The notes: generated by a model not told the origin, from the sequence alone. Shown: positions 23,227-32,484, counted from the stretch's first letter. The stretch: DNA of 64,000 nucleotides from Streptomyces sp. CB02400 (GCF_001905725.1 NZ_LIWB01000007.1:310001-374000); one strand, 5' to 3'. A program made the numbers and translations.

Positions 23227-25622
23227 GAGCCGCTCCCCGCCGTCCCGGTGCCGTCGGTGTCCGTGCCCTGCCGTGTGTCCCGCCGGGCGACCAGCGTGAC
23301 GCGGGCCGCGGCCGTCTTGAACAGGGGCTGTTTGGAGAGGGGGTCCCAGTCGGTGATGGTGGTCTCGTTGGCGGCCCGGCCGGGCCGGTCGTCGGGCGGC
23401 CGGTGGCCCTGCGGGGTGTCCCAGTAGCCGTAGTGGAAGGGCACGAACACCACACCGTCGCGGATCGCGGTGGTCCGCAGCCGGGCCCGCATCGCCCCGC
23501 GCGGGGTGGTGACCTGGACCAGGTCGCCGTCGGCCAGGCCCTGCGCGGCGGCCTCCGCGGGTGAGATCTCCGCCCACACGTCCGGCGCGGCGGCGTTCAG
23601 CTCGGGCGCGCGGCCGGTCTTGGTGCGGGTGTGGAAGTGGTACATGGTGCGGCCGGTGATGAGCTGGAGGGGGTACTCGGGTGAGGCGTCCTCGTGCGGC
23701 GGGAGGTATTCCGCGGCCTTGATCACCGCCTTGCCGTCCGGGTTGAGGGAGCGGTACTCGACCGGGGTGACGGTCGCGCCGGTGACCATGTCCTTGCCGT
23801 AGCTCTCGCACCGGTCGGGGTGGGCGTGGTCGATGCCGTCGGTGTAGAGGCGGGCGGTGCCGTCGGGGGCGTCCTCGGTGCAGGGCCATTGGATGCCGCT
23901 GCCGTGCCGCAGCTTGTCGTAGCTCAGCCCGGTGTAGTCGCAGGGGCGTCCGGCGCTGCACCGCTGCCAGGCGGCGAACGCGCCCTGCGGGTCCCGCCAG
24001 CCGATCAGCGGGCCGCCGTCCTTGTCGCGGAAGTCCATGCGGGCGGCGAAGTCGAGGAAGATGTCGAGGTCGGACCGGGCCTCGCCGGGCGGTTCGACGG
24101 CCTTCTCCGACAGGTGCACGGTGCGGTCGGTGTTGGTGAAGGTGCCGGTCTTCTCACCCCAGGTCGCGGCCGGCAGGACGACGTCGGCGAGCTGGGCGGT
24201 CTCGGTGAGGAACAGGTCCTGCACCACCACGAACAGCCGCTCCTGGGCGAGGATCGAGCGGATCCTCGCCAGTTCGGGCAGGGAGACGGCCGGGTTGGTG
24301 CCGGTGATCCACAGCATGCCCAGCGAGCCCTGCTCGGCGTAGCGGAAGATCTGCATGGCGTGGGTGGGCGGGCCGTAGTGCGGGATGGCGTCCGGCTCGA
24401 CGTTCCAGATCTCGGCGAGTTCCGCCACATGTCGGTCGTTCTGCCAGTTGCGGAAGCCCGGCAGGTCGCCGTCGGCGCCGCATTCGCGGGTGTTCTCGGC
24501 GGTGGGCTGGCCGTTCATCTGCAGCAGTCCGCAGCCGGGGCGGCCCAGCATGCCCCGGATCAGGTGCAGGTTGTTGACCTGGACGGCGGCGGCGGAGGCC
24601 TGGTGGGACTGGTAGACGCCCTGCAGGACGGTGGAGAGCAACCGCCGTGCGCCGCCGAGGAGTTCCGCCGCCCGTTCGATCTGCGCGGCGGGGACGTCGC
24701 AGATCTCCGCGGCCCACTTCGGGGTGCACTCCTCGACGCGGGCGGCGAGTTCGTCGAAGCCGACGGTGTGCGCGTCGATGTAGGCGCGGTCGGTCCGGCC
24801 GGTGCGGATGATCTCGTGCAGCAGCGCGTTGAGCAGCGCGACGTTGGTGCCGGGGCGCGGCGCCAGGTGGACGTCGGCGCGCTGGGCGACGGGGGTGTAC
24901 CGGGGGTCGACGCACAGCAGCCGGGGCGGGTCGGAGCCCTCCAGCCGGTCCAGCATCCGCATCCAGAGCACGGTCTGGGTCTCCGCCACGTTGTGTCCGA
25001 ACAGGGCGATGGTGTCGGCGTGGTCGACGTCCTCGTACGAGCCGGGCTGGCCGTCGGAGCCGAAGGTCTCCTTGAGGGCCTCGGCGGCCGTCGCCGTGCA
25101 CAGACGGGTGTTGCCGTCGAGGTGGTTGGTGCGGATGCCGACGTGGGCGATGAGGGCGAGGGTGTAGTACTCCTCCAGGAAGAGCTGTCCGGTGGTGTAG
25201 AAGCCGACGGCGCCCGGGCCGCGTTCGTCCAGCAGGTTCTTCGTGCGGGCCGTGATCCGCTCCATGGCGGTGTCCCAGTCCGACTCCACCAGCCGCCCGT
25301 TCTCCCGCACGAGGGGCCTGGTCAGCCGGTCCGGTGAGTGGTTGGCCTGCCAGCCGTAGAGGTCCTTGGGTCCGAGCCGGCCGCGGTTCACCCGGTCGAC
25401 CGCGCGGCCCCGTACGCCCACGATGCGCCCGTCGCGCACCGCGATGTCCAGCGCGTCGCCGTTGGAGTGCAGGATGGAGGCGGACCGTACCCACCGCTCC
25501 ACGTCCTCCTCCGCGACTCCCTCCGCCAGATGTGTGTCGGTGCGGGCCGGCCAGGGGGTGCCGGGCGCGTAGGGGGTGCGCGGGCCCCAGGGGTCGGCGA
25601 TCCGGTCCGTCGAGCTGTCCAA
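23223..25622 (-). CDS. Molybdopterin oxidoreductase lacking the N-terminal FeS motif
   Basis: TTG 25622 is chosen because GGGAGG lies seven bases upstream, giving 799 residues. The fold is that of the nitrate reductase/formate dehydrogenase (DMSO reductase) family: DLYGWQANHSPDRLTRPL, WDTAMERITARTKNLL, then NGQPTAENTRECGADGDLPG, ATWGEKTGTFTNTDRTVHLS and a C-terminal molydop-binding domain (GDLVQVTTPRGAMRARL). The motif NTRLCTATAAEALKETFGSD supplies Cys175 as probable Mo ligand, as in NapA/NasA. The N-terminal four-Cys cluster motif is absent; that site reads RSASILHSNGDALDIAV. Electrons must enter differently, and the substrate is unknown. Confidence 0.88.
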   Translation of the reverse strand: MDSSTDRIADPWGPRTPYAPGTPWPARTDTHLAEGVAEEDVERWVRSASILHSNGDALDIAVRDGRIVGVRGRAVDRVNRGRLGPKDLYGWQANHSPDRLTRPLVRENGRLVESDWDTAMERITARTKNLLDERGPGAVGFYTTGQLFLEEYYTLALIAHVGIRTNHLDGNTRLCTATAAEALKETFGSDGQPGSYEDVDHADTIALFGHNVAETQTVLWMRMLDRLEGSDPPRLLCVDPRYTPVAQRADVHLAPRPGTNVALLNALLHEIIRTGRTDRAYIDAHTVGFDELAARVEECTPKWAAEICDVPAAQIERAAELLGGARRLLSTVLQGVYQSHQASAAAVQVNNLHLIRGMLGRPGCGLLQMNGQPTAENTRECGADGDLPGFRNWQNDRHVAELAEIWNVEPDAIPHYGPPTHAMQIFRYAEQGSLGMLWITGTNPAVSLPELARIRSILAQERLFVVVQDLFLTETAQLADVVLPAATWGEKTGTFTNTDRTVHLSEKAVEPPGEARSDLDIFLDFAARMDFRDKDGGPLIGWRDPQGAFAAWQRCSAGRPCDYTGLSYDKLRHGSGIQWPCTEDAPDGTARLYTDGIDHAHPDRCESYGKDMVTGATVTPVEYRSLNPDGKAVIKAAEYLPPHEDASPEYPLQLITGRTMYHFHTRTKTGRAPELNAAAPDVWAEISPAEAAAQGLADGDLVQVTTPRGAMRARLRTTAIRDGVVFVPFHYGYWDTPQGHRPPDDRPGRAANETTITDWDPLSKQPLFKTAAARVTLVARRDTRQGTDTDGTGTAGSGS

Positions 25623-25847
25623 GGTCCGACCTCCCACGGGGAAACGGTGACGCCCCGCGAGTACCCCCTCTCCGGAGCGCAAGCACTCACCTTAGGCATC
25701 CGGTAGGACACCGTGAGTCATTTCGGGCGACCGGCGCGTCATTCCTTCCGGCGGCGTTCGCCGACGGGCTGGCACGGCCCCTTCGCGGCTCCCTAGGATG
25801 TACTCCCTGTCCAGCCAGTCCAGTTGGCGCGGCCCGCAGGGGGAACG

Positions 25848-26669
25848 ATGCACACCGGTAAGCAGCTGTCCACCGAGATCGACGCGACCGTGCCGACGGC
25901 GGCGCGCATGTACGACTACTACCTGGGCGGCAAGGACAACTACGCGGCGGACCGTGCCGCGACCGAGGAACTCGACAAGGTGGTGCCCAGCACCCGCCGT
26001 CTGGCGCTGAACAACCGGCGCTTCCTCCAGCGGGTGGTCCGCACCCTCACGCAGGAGTACGGGATACGGCAGTACGTCGACCACGGTTCCGGCCTGCCCA
26101 CCCAGGACAACGTCCACCAGGTCGCGCAGCGCGTCGATCCGACCGCCCACGTGGTGTACGCCGACAACGACCCGATGGTGCTGGTGCACGGCCGTGCCCT
26201 GCTGGAGCAGGACGAGCGCACCGTGGTCATCCAGGCCGACATGCGCGACACCGACGGGATATTCGGCCACCCGGAGACCCGGCGGCTGATCGACTTCTCG
26301 GAGCCGGTCTGCGTGCTGTTCAACTCGGTCTTCCACTGCATCCCGGACGACGACGCCGACGGCCCGCTCGCCCTGGCCCGCCGGGTGCGCGAACGGCTGG
26401 CGCCGGGCAGCTTCATGGTGATGTGCCAGCTCGTCAGTGAGGACGCCGAGGTCCGCAAGTTCGTCACCGACTTCATGGACCAGGCGACCCAGGGGCACTG
26501 GGGCCGGGTGCGCGAGCCGAAGGACGTCGAGTCGTACTTCGAGGGCCTGGAGGTCCTGGAGCCGGGTCTGGTGGAGGTGTCCACCTGGCGCCCGGACACC
26601 GAGGTGGCACCCCGTCAGCTCACCCAGGAGTGGATCGAGTTCGGCGGTGTGGGCCGGCTCCCGCTGTGA
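25848..26669 (+). CDS. S-adenosyl methyltransferase (PF04672 family)
   Basis: ATG 25848 follows GGGGGAA. The 273-residue protein has the family landmarks: ARMYDYYLGGKDNYAADRAA near residues 20-38, LALNNRRFLQRVVR, and SAM-binding YVDHGSGLPTQDNVHQVA, then HVVYADNDPMVL. Streptomyces carry many paralogues, often beside XRE/DUF397 regulators as here. Methyl acceptors are unknown. A hairpin separates it from the convergent XRE gene. Confidence 0.88.
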   Translation: MHTGKQLSTEIDATVPTAARMYDYYLGGKDNYAADRAATEELDKVVPSTRRLALNNRRFLQRVVRTLTQEYGIRQYVDHGSGLPTQDNVHQVAQRVDPTAHVVYADNDPMVLVHGRALLEQDERTVVIQADMRDTDGIFGHPETRRLIDFSEPVCVLFNSVFHCIPDDDADGPLALARRVRERLAPGSFMVMCQLVSEDAEVRKFVTDFMDQATQGHWGRVREPKDVESYFEGLEVLEPGLVEVSTWRPDTEVAPRQLTQEWIEFGGVGRLPL

Positions 26670-26678
26670 CCCCCGACG

Positions 26679-26725
26679 CCGCGACGCCCCCGCCGGTCCG
26701 CTCGGGTCCCACGGGGGCGTCGGCG
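26679..26725. terminator. Hairpin between methyltransferase and XRE genes
   Basis: GACGCCCCCG (26683-26692) pairs with CGGGGGCGTC (26712-26721), extended by GCC/GGC, in the short space between two convergent genes. Confidence 0.7.
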
Positions 26726-26740
26726 TGTCCGGGCCCGCCG

Positions 26741-27661
26741 CTACGCCGTGGCGTAGCGCTCCTCGATCGTCCTGCGGAGCAGTTCCACCGAGTCGCGCGG
26801 TTTGAGCGCCTCGTCGGCGAGGCGGTCCAGCGCGATCCGGTACTCCTCCGTCTCGTCGCGGTCCTCGAGGAAGTTGGCGCTCCTGATGTGCTCCAGGTAG
26901 ACCACGTCGGGCAGGTCGAGCCCGCCGAAGCGCAGATAGGTCACGGGAATGGCGGGCGCCGACGCGTTCGTCACGTCCAGCGGCACGATCTGCACCGTCA
27001 CATTGGGCCGCTCGGCCATCGTCACCAGGTGCTCGAGCTGCTCGCGCATCACCGCGGGGCTGCCCAGGACGCGCAGCAGGACCGACTCGTCGATGACGGC
27101 CCAGATCTGCGGCGCGGCCTCGCGCAGCAGCAGTTCGGCGCGGCGCATGCGCAGTTCGACCCGTCGCTGCACCTCGCCGGCCGGGGCGTTCGGCAGCCCC
27201 CGCTCGACCACCGCGCGGGTGTAGGCGGCGGTCTGCAACAGTCCGGGGACGTACTGGATCTCGAAGGTACGGATGGTGGCGGCGGCCTCCTGGAGCCCGA
27301 CCAGACGGTCGAACCACTCGGGCATCAGCCGCTTGTCGTACCGCTGCCACCAGCCCGGCTCCCCGGCCCGCAGGAGCAGCTTGAGCAGCACCGAGGCCTC
27401 GTACTCGTCGGTGCCGTACAGCGTCAGCAGGGCCCGGACGTCGCCCTCGGTCGGCGGGCGGCGGCCCTTGCCGGACTCGATGCGGGACAGCTTCGCCGGG
27501 CTGAAGCCGACGGAGCGCGCCGCCTGGTCCTGGGACAGTCCGGCGTCGTCGCGGAAGCCCGCCAGTTGCACGCCGACCAGCATCTTCAGCAGGGTCGGAG
27601 CGGGCTCGGGCCTGTCCAGATAGGGTTCCAGACGGGAGATTCGATGCGACGCGGCGGACAT
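26741..27661 (-). CDS. XRE-family regulator with DUF5753 domain
   Basis: The 306-residue protein begins at ATG 27661 after GGGAG. An N-terminal helix-turn-helix covers about residues 25-80 (LAGFRDDAGLSQDQAARSVG, FSPAKLSRIESGKGR). It is followed by a DUF5753 domain with FEIQYVPGLLQTAAYTRAVV, a conserved landmark. These regulators work with small DUF397 proteins; one such gene lies 155 bases upstream on the same strand. Members such as WhiJ and AbaA-locus proteins influence development and antibiotic production; the targets here are unknown. Confidence 0.92.
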   Translation of the reverse strand: MSAASHRISRLEPYLDRPEPAPTLLKMLVGVQLAGFRDDAGLSQDQAARSVGFSPAKLSRIESGKGRRPPTEGDVRALLTLYGTDEYEASVLLKLLLRAGEPGWWQRYDKRLMPEWFDRLVGLQEAAATIRTFEIQYVPGLLQTAAYTRAVVERGLPNAPAGEVQRRVELRMRRAELLLREAAPQIWAVIDESVLLRVLGSPAVMREQLEHLVTMAERPNVTVQIVPLDVTNASAPAIPVTYLRFGGLDLPDVVYLEHIRSANFLEDRDETEEYRIALDRLADEALKPRDSVELLRRTIEERYATA

Positions 27662-27816
27662 CCTGACTCCCAGCAGACCGGCACAAGGGCGCTTTACACT
27701 ATCGCATCTGACTCCCCCTCACCGCATCCGCGTGCGAAAGTCCCGAGGAAGTGGCGAGTCGAGCTCCGCTTCGCCGGCACCGGTCCGGGCGGCCGGTGCC
27801 GGTGCGTCGCGGGCGT

Positions 27817-28047
27817 TCAGACCAGGTGGTCGAACTCGCCGTCCTTCGCGCCGGCCAGGAACGCCGCCAGCTCCGCGGCCGTGTAGACGAGGGCGGGGCC
27901 GTCGGGGTCACGGGAGTTGCGCATCGCGATCCCCCCGTCGGTCAGCGGGGCCACCTCGACGCAGTTGCCCTCGGCGTTGCTGTGCCGGCTTTTGATCCAG
28001 CGGGCGTCCAACTGGCTGGCCCGCACTCCGTTGCGCACTCCTGGCAC
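27817..28047 (-). CDS. DUF397-domain protein
   Basis: GTG 28047 with AAGGAG six bases upstream defines a 76-residue protein. The DUF397 core reads ARWIKSRHSNAEGNCVEVAP, then GGIAMRNSRDPDGPALVYT, followed by the helix ELAAFLAGAKDGEFDHLV. DUF397 proteins are thought to antagonise or partner their linked XRE regulators. Reading a longer N-terminus from farther upstream gives sequence unlike the family. The two genes may share the palindrome-bearing promoter at 28121-28147. Confidence 0.9.
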   Translation of the reverse strand: MPGVRNGVRASQLDARWIKSRHSNAEGNCVEVAPLTDGGIAMRNSRDPDGPALVYTAAELAAFLAGAKDGEFDHLV

Positions 28048-28120
28048 CGCTGTCTCCTTGCTGTTCCCGTGTCTCCCGGTGCGCGGTTCCGGGTGCCGGA
28101 CCCCGCACGCCGGGAAAAAT

Positions 28121-28147
28121 CTCGCGCAATTTCTCGTGCAATTGCAC
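28121..28147. promoter_or_regulatory. Palindrome and direct repeat upstream of DUF397 gene
   Basis: GTGCAATTGCAC (28136-28147) is a perfect 12-bp palindrome in an unusually AT-rich patch. CTCGCGCAATT (28121-28131) and CTCGTGCAATT (28133-28143) are near-identical direct repeats 12 bp apart. It lies between the DUF397 gene and the divergent decayed gene and is a plausible autoregulatory site for the adjacent XRE protein. Confidence 0.5.
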
Positions 28148-28230
28148 ACGAGCGCTGTCAGCGTGGATAATAGCTGCGGCGTCAACCCCTGTGCTGGCGC
28201 CCCGTCCTGACGTCGCATCGGGGAGATGCC

Positions 28231-28590
28231 GTGTCATCACCTGCGCATCCGTTACTCCGGCCACCGGCCGCCGCCGTGATACGGACGAGTGGCCGCGGCA
28301 CGGTGACGGCGGGTCCGCGCCGGCCGCTCCCTGCGACGCCGTACGGACAGCCGCTCCCGGTGCCGGAGACGGCCCGCCCCGCGTCCATCTCGGCCACGCC
28401 GCACCTCACGCGCGGCCGGAAGGGGCTCGCGCGGGCGCGGTCCTCCACCCGGAACACCCTGCGCGCCCGGCCGCTCGGCCACCACCGCGACGACGTCAAC
28501 CTTGTGATCACCGGGTCGGGGAGTGCCGTCCGGATCACGCCGCGGACACGGGGTCCGGCACGCACTCCCCCGGCCGCGTCGCCCTCGGCC
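28231..28590 (+). pseudogene. Decayed ATP-binding (HATPase_c_2, anti-sigma-like) gene
   Basis: A GTG at 28231 has a good GGGGAG site and an open frame. Only a fragment recalls the HATPase_c_2 proteins that normally accompany XRE/DUF397 pairs: ARSSTRNTLRARPLGHHRDD then VNLVITGSGSAVRITPRT. The N-box ELVTNAVRHG and the glycine-rich box are missing. Beyond about 28590 the frame runs into a common extragenic repeat and Pro/Arg-rich text up to 28923. One TTA codon lies near the start. I read this as a gene remnant; chance resemblance is possible. The 28591-28952 stretch holds only the repeat and no gene I can support. Confidence 0.3.
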
Positions 28591-28595
28591 GCCGA

Positions 28596-28635
28596 CTCCC
28601 CCACGCTCGACTGCGCTCGCGCGGGAGGGACCCCC
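28596..28635. repeat. Streptomyces extragenic repeat, CTCCCCCAC...GGGACCCCC type
   Basis: CTCCCCCACGCTCGACTGCG followed by CTCGCGCGGGAGGGACCCCC matches a motif found many times between Streptomyces genes. A second copy lies at 43886-43927. Ends are complementary and can fold. Confidence 0.75.
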
Positions 28636-28952
28636 ATCGCGTCGACACCCTCCTCCGCCTCACGGCCGCACGCGTCAGGCCCCGCCGGTTCCCCGCTTCC
28701 TGACCCGTACGACGCCCCCGGCCGCCACCGCCGTGACACACGCGGCACCGCGGTGCGCGGGTGCGCCGGACATACGGCCCGGGTTCCACCCGGAGCCCTC
28801 GCACCCGCCGCTCACCGTCTCCGCCCCCGACGACCACCCGCCCGTCCGCACACCCGGTGCCGCCCCACCCCTCCGACGGGCAGGACGGTACGGGCCCGGT
28901 CGTCGACCCGACCCCCCATCTGACACGACTGCCGCGGAAAGGCACCCACGCC

Positions 28953-29498
28953 ATGCGCAGCGCTTCTACGGAACAGCCGAGCAGCGAGCGCCCTGTGCGC
29001 CACACGTCCCCCACCGGAGTGGCACGGACCACACCCCTCACGGCACTGTCCCGCGTGCCGTGGGCCGACATGCAGGACTCCACCGGCTCGGCGACGGCCA
29101 TCCCCCTGCTGCTGAACGGCATCGCCTGGGGGGACACCGGCACCGCCCGCGCCGCCCTGGAGGATCTGCGGAAACGGATCTGCCAGTACGGCTTCGTCAC
29201 GGAACAGGCGACCGCCGCCACGGTCCCCTTCCTCTGGGAACTGGCCCAGCTTCCGCACGTCACCTGCCGGGCCGGGATCATCCAGCTGCTCAAGGCCATC
29301 GCCGACGCCCGGCAGTGGGAGAGCACCGCCGCCGCGTATCCCAAGCTGCTCAGCCGCCGGGAGAACCCGGTGGTGTGGGAGCGGGCCGCCCGGCAGGCGG
29401 TGCGCGCCCGGCGCGGCGACCTGAACCGGCTGCTGGCCGAGCCGGACACCGAGATCGCCCGCGCCACCACGGAGCTGGCCCGCGCCCTGGCCGACTGA
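28953..29498 (+). CDS. Hypothetical helical (HEAT-like) protein
   Basis: ATG 28953 gives 181 residues; GGAAAGG lies about eleven bases upstream. After a polar N-terminus of about 40 residues the protein is helical with HEAT-like pairs: TEQATAATVPFLWELAQLPH, VTCRAGIIQLLKAIADARQW, then DTEIARATTELARALAD. TVPFLWEL followed by HVTCRAGIIQLL recalls Streptomyces HEAT-repeat proteins of unknown function. It stands alone and is followed by a strong hairpin. Confidence 0.65.
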   Translation: MRSASTEQPSSERPVRHTSPTGVARTTPLTALSRVPWADMQDSTGSATAIPLLLNGIAWGDTGTARAALEDLRKRICQYGFVTEQATAATVPFLWELAQLPHVTCRAGIIQLLKAIADARQWESTAAAYPKLLSRRENPVVWERAARQAVRARRGDLNRLLAEPDTEIARATTELARALAD

Positions 29499-29594
29499 GT
29501 CGGCGGGGCCGGGTTTCTTGAAACGAACACAGCCCGGGGTGGCCCGGTCGAGGAACGCGCGCGACCTTCGGGGGACGAGTCGCGCGCCGGGGGA

Positions 29595-29634
29595 GGGTCG
29601 CGCGCGGTCAACGGGGGACGGCCGCGCGCGACCC
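29595..29634. terminator. Hairpin in a CGCGCG-rich repeat cluster
   Basis: GGGTCGCGCGCGG pairs perfectly with CCGCGCGCGACCC across a 14-base loop. Two further CGCGCGCGACC/GTCGCGCGC units flank it (29551-29590), each near GGGGGA, so the whole 29545-29640 stretch is a repeat cluster. Confidence 0.65.
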
Positions 29635-29722
29635 GGGGGACCTGTGACGGAACGGTGACGACCCGCCGGTCGGGCGGGCGCCGTCCCTCGCCTCGCGTGG
29701 CGCGGCAGTGTAGACATGGCAC

Positions 29723-32461
29723 ATGGTCCGACTCATGGGTCGATCCCGGCCCCGGTCGTCCCTGCGGCCCGGTGCCGCGGCGTCCGTCCGGCGCCGACGG
29801 GACGCAGACGGCCGCTCCCGGTGGCATCCGGCGGCGGTGCTGCGGTCGGTGCTGAGCGGGCGCAGCGTCGCCGGACAGGTGTTCGTGCTGCACCTGACGA
29901 TCGTGCTGCTGCTGGTCGTGGCCGCCGTCGTGGCGCTGGTGCTCCAGGTGCGGCGGGACAGCACACAGGAGGCCCGCAACCGCTCCCTCGCCGTCGCGGA
30001 GACCTTCGCGAACGCGCCGGGCATCGTCGAGGCGCTGGAGTCCCCCGACCCCACGGCCGTGCTCCAGCCGCATGCCGCGGCGGCCCGCGAGCAGGCGAAC
30101 GTCGACTTCATCGTCGTCATGAACACCGACGGCATCCGCTACACGCATCCCGAACCGGACCGCATCGGCAAGAAGTTCGTCGGCACCATCGGGCCCGCGC
30201 TGGCCGGCGAGCCGGTGGTGGAGGAGATCGAGGGCACCATCGGACAGCTGGTGCAGGCGGTGGTGCCGGTCGAGGACGCCGGCGGCGAGGTGGTGGGCCT
30301 GGTCTCGGCCGGCATCACGACCGAGCACGTCGGCGGGGCGGCGGAGGACCAGCTTCCCCTCGTCCTGAGCGCGGCGCTCGCCGCGCTCGCCCTGGCGACC
30401 GGCGGCGCGGCCCTGGTGAGCAGACGGCTGCTGCGCCAGACCCATGGCCTGGGCCCGCGCGAGATGACCCGGATGTACGAACACCACGACGCGGTGCTGC
30501 ACGCGGTGCGCGAAGGGGTGATCATCGTCGACGGGGACGGGACGCTCATGCTCGCCAACGACGAGGCGCGCCGGCTGCTCGGCCTGCCCGAGGACGCCGA
30601 GGGCCGGCCCGTGCCGGACATCGGCCTGGACCCCGGCACCGCCGAACTGCTGTCCTCGGGCCGTGTCGCCACGGACGAGGTGCATCTGGTGGCCGACCGG
30701 CTGCTGGCGGTCAACCAGCGGCCCACCGACCGGGCCGGCGGCCCGCCCGGCAGCGTGGCCACGGTCCGCGACTCCACCGAGCTGCGCGCCCTGTCCGGCC
30801 GGGCGGAGGCGTCACGCGAGCGGCTCAACATGCTGTACGACGCGGGGGTGGGCATCGGGACGAGCCTGGACGTCACCCGCACGGCCGAGGAACTCGCCGA
30901 GCTGGCCGTGCCGCGGTTCGCCGACTTCGTCACGGTGGACCTGTTCGAGTCGGTGCTGGCCGGCGGCCACCCCGACGCGGCCGGCGTACTGCGCCGCGCG
31001 GCGTCGGTGGGGATCGGCGCGGACGCCCCGCTCTACCCCAAGGGCGAGCAGATCCGCTTCGTCGCGTCGGCCCCGCAGGGCGTCAGCCTCGCCACCGGCC
31101 GGCCGGTCCTGGAGCCCCGGCTCGACGAGGCGCCCGGCTGGCACGCACAGGACGTGGAACGCTCCGGGCAGGTCATGGAGTACGGCATCCATTCGCTGAT
31201 CACCGTGCCGCTGCGGGCCGGGGCGCTGGTGCTCGGGGTGGTCAGCTTCTGGCGTTCGCGGAAGGCGGAGCCGTTCGACACCGAGGAGCTGGCTCTCGCG
31301 GAGGAGCTGGTCGCCCGGGCCGCGGTCTCCATCGACAACGCCCGCCGTTACACGCGCGAGCACAGCATGGCGGTGACGCTCCAGCGGAGCCTGCTGCCGC
31401 GCACCCTGCCCGAGCAGAGCGCCCTGGAGATCGCCTACCGCTACCTTCCCGCGCAGGCCGGGGTGGGCGGGGACTGGTTCGACGTGCTGCCGCTGTCCGG
31501 TGCCCGGGTCGCGCTCGTGGTCGGCGACGTCGTCGGCCACGGCCTGCACGCGGCGGCCACGATGGGGCGGCTGCGCACGGCGGTGCACAACTTCTCCGCC
31601 CTCGACCTCCCGCCCGACGAGCTCCTGGCCCTGCTCGACGAGCTGGTCGGGCGCATCGACCAGGACGAGGCGCAGGACGAGCAGAGCGCGCCGGTGACGG
31701 GGGCGACCTGTCTGTACGCGGTCTACGACCCGGTCTCCCGGCGCTGCACCGTGGCCCGGGCGGGCCATCCGCCGCCGGCCGTGGTCCGCCCGGACGGCGG
31801 TGTGGAGTTCTGGGACGTGCCCGCAGGCCCCCCGCTGGGGCTGGGCGGTCTGCCGTTCGAGTCGGCCGAGCTGGAACTGCCGGAGGGCAGCCGGCTCGTC
31901 CTCTACACCGACGGGCTGGTCGAGGACCGCGGGCACGACATCGACGTCGGCCTGGAGCGGCTGCGCGAGGCGCTGTCCCGGTCCGGCGACTCCCCCGAGG
32001 ACACCTGCAGGGTCGTACTGGAGTCCCGGCGCCCGGCGCGGACCGGCGACGACATCGCGCTGCTCGTGGCGCGGACACGGGCGCTGCCCGCCGGCCGGAT
32101 CGCCCAGTGGCCGGTGCCGCCGGACCCGGCGGCCGTCGGCGAGGTGCGGGCGGCGGTCACCCGGAAGCTGGCCGAGTGGGGGCTGGACGAGCTGACGTTC
32201 AGCACGGAGCTGATCCTGAGCGAGCTGGTCACCAACGCGCTCCGCTACGGCGGCACCCCCATCCAGGTGCGGATGCTGTACGACCACAACCTGATCTGCG
32301 AGGTGTACGACAGCAGCAGCACCTCGCCCCATCTGCGGTACGCGACCATGACGGACGAGGGCGGGCGCGGCCTGTTCCTGGTGGCCCAGCTCGCCGAACG
32401 CTGGGGCACCCGCTATCTGCCCGCCGGCAAGGTCATCTGGACGGAGCAGCCCGTTCCGTGA
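29723..32461 (+). CDS. Membrane sensor with PAS, GAF, PP2C (SpoIIE) and HATPase domains
   Basis: The 912-residue protein has TM1 (53-74), an extracytoplasmic CitA/Cache-like sensor (about 75-208, with VDFIVVMNTDGIRYTHP and AVVPVEDAGGEVVGLV), TM2 (211-232), PAS (about 250-345), GAF (about 368-535), PP2C phosphatase (about 560-755) and a C-terminal HATPase_c_2 domain (about 780-905). Phosphatase metal ligands are present in GGDWFDV, VVGDVVGHG, YTDGLVEDR and TGDDIALL. The kinase domain keeps the N-box SELVTNALRYG and EGGRGLFLV. Such proteins link a ligand signal to an anti-sigma/anti-anti-sigma switch, with phosphatase and kinase in one chain. No anti-sigma partner is adjacent. Confidence 0.92.
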   Translation: MVRLMGRSRPRSSLRPGAAASVRRRRDADGRSRWHPAAVLRSVLSGRSVAGQVFVLHLTIVLLLVVAAVVALVLQVRRDSTQEARNRSLAVAETFANAPGIVEALESPDPTAVLQPHAAAAREQANVDFIVVMNTDGIRYTHPEPDRIGKKFVGTIGPALAGEPVVEEIEGTIGQLVQAVVPVEDAGGEVVGLVSAGITTEHVGGAAEDQLPLVLSAALAALALATGGAALVSRRLLRQTHGLGPREMTRMYEHHDAVLHAVREGVIIVDGDGTLMLANDEARRLLGLPEDAEGRPVPDIGLDPGTAELLSSGRVATDEVHLVADRLLAVNQRPTDRAGGPPGSVATVRDSTELRALSGRAEASRERLNMLYDAGVGIGTSLDVTRTAEELAELAVPRFADFVTVDLFESVLAGGHPDAAGVLRRAASVGIGADAPLYPKGEQIRFVASAPQGVSLATGRPVLEPRLDEAPGWHAQDVERSGQVMEYGIHSLITVPLRAGALVLGVVSFWRSRKAEPFDTEELALAEELVARAAVSIDNARRYTREHSMAVTLQRSLLPRTLPEQSALEIAYRYLPAQAGVGGDWFDVLPLSGARVALVVGDVVGHGLHAAATMGRLRTAVHNFSALDLPPDELLALLDELVGRIDQDEAQDEQSAPVTGATCLYAVYDPVSRRCTVARAGHPPPAVVRPDGGVEFWDVPAGPPLGLGGLPFESAELELPEGSRLVLYTDGLVEDRGHDIDVGLERLREALSRSGDSPEDTCRVVLESRRPARTGDDIALLVARTRALPAGRIAQWPVPPDPAAVGEVRAAVTRKLAEWGLDELTFSTELILSELVTNALRYGGTPIQVRMLYDHNLICEVYDSSSTSPHLRYATMTDEGGRGLFLVAQLAERWGTRYLPAGKVIWTEQPVP

Positions 32462-32484
32462 GCCATAAGGTCAGGCGGGGAGAT

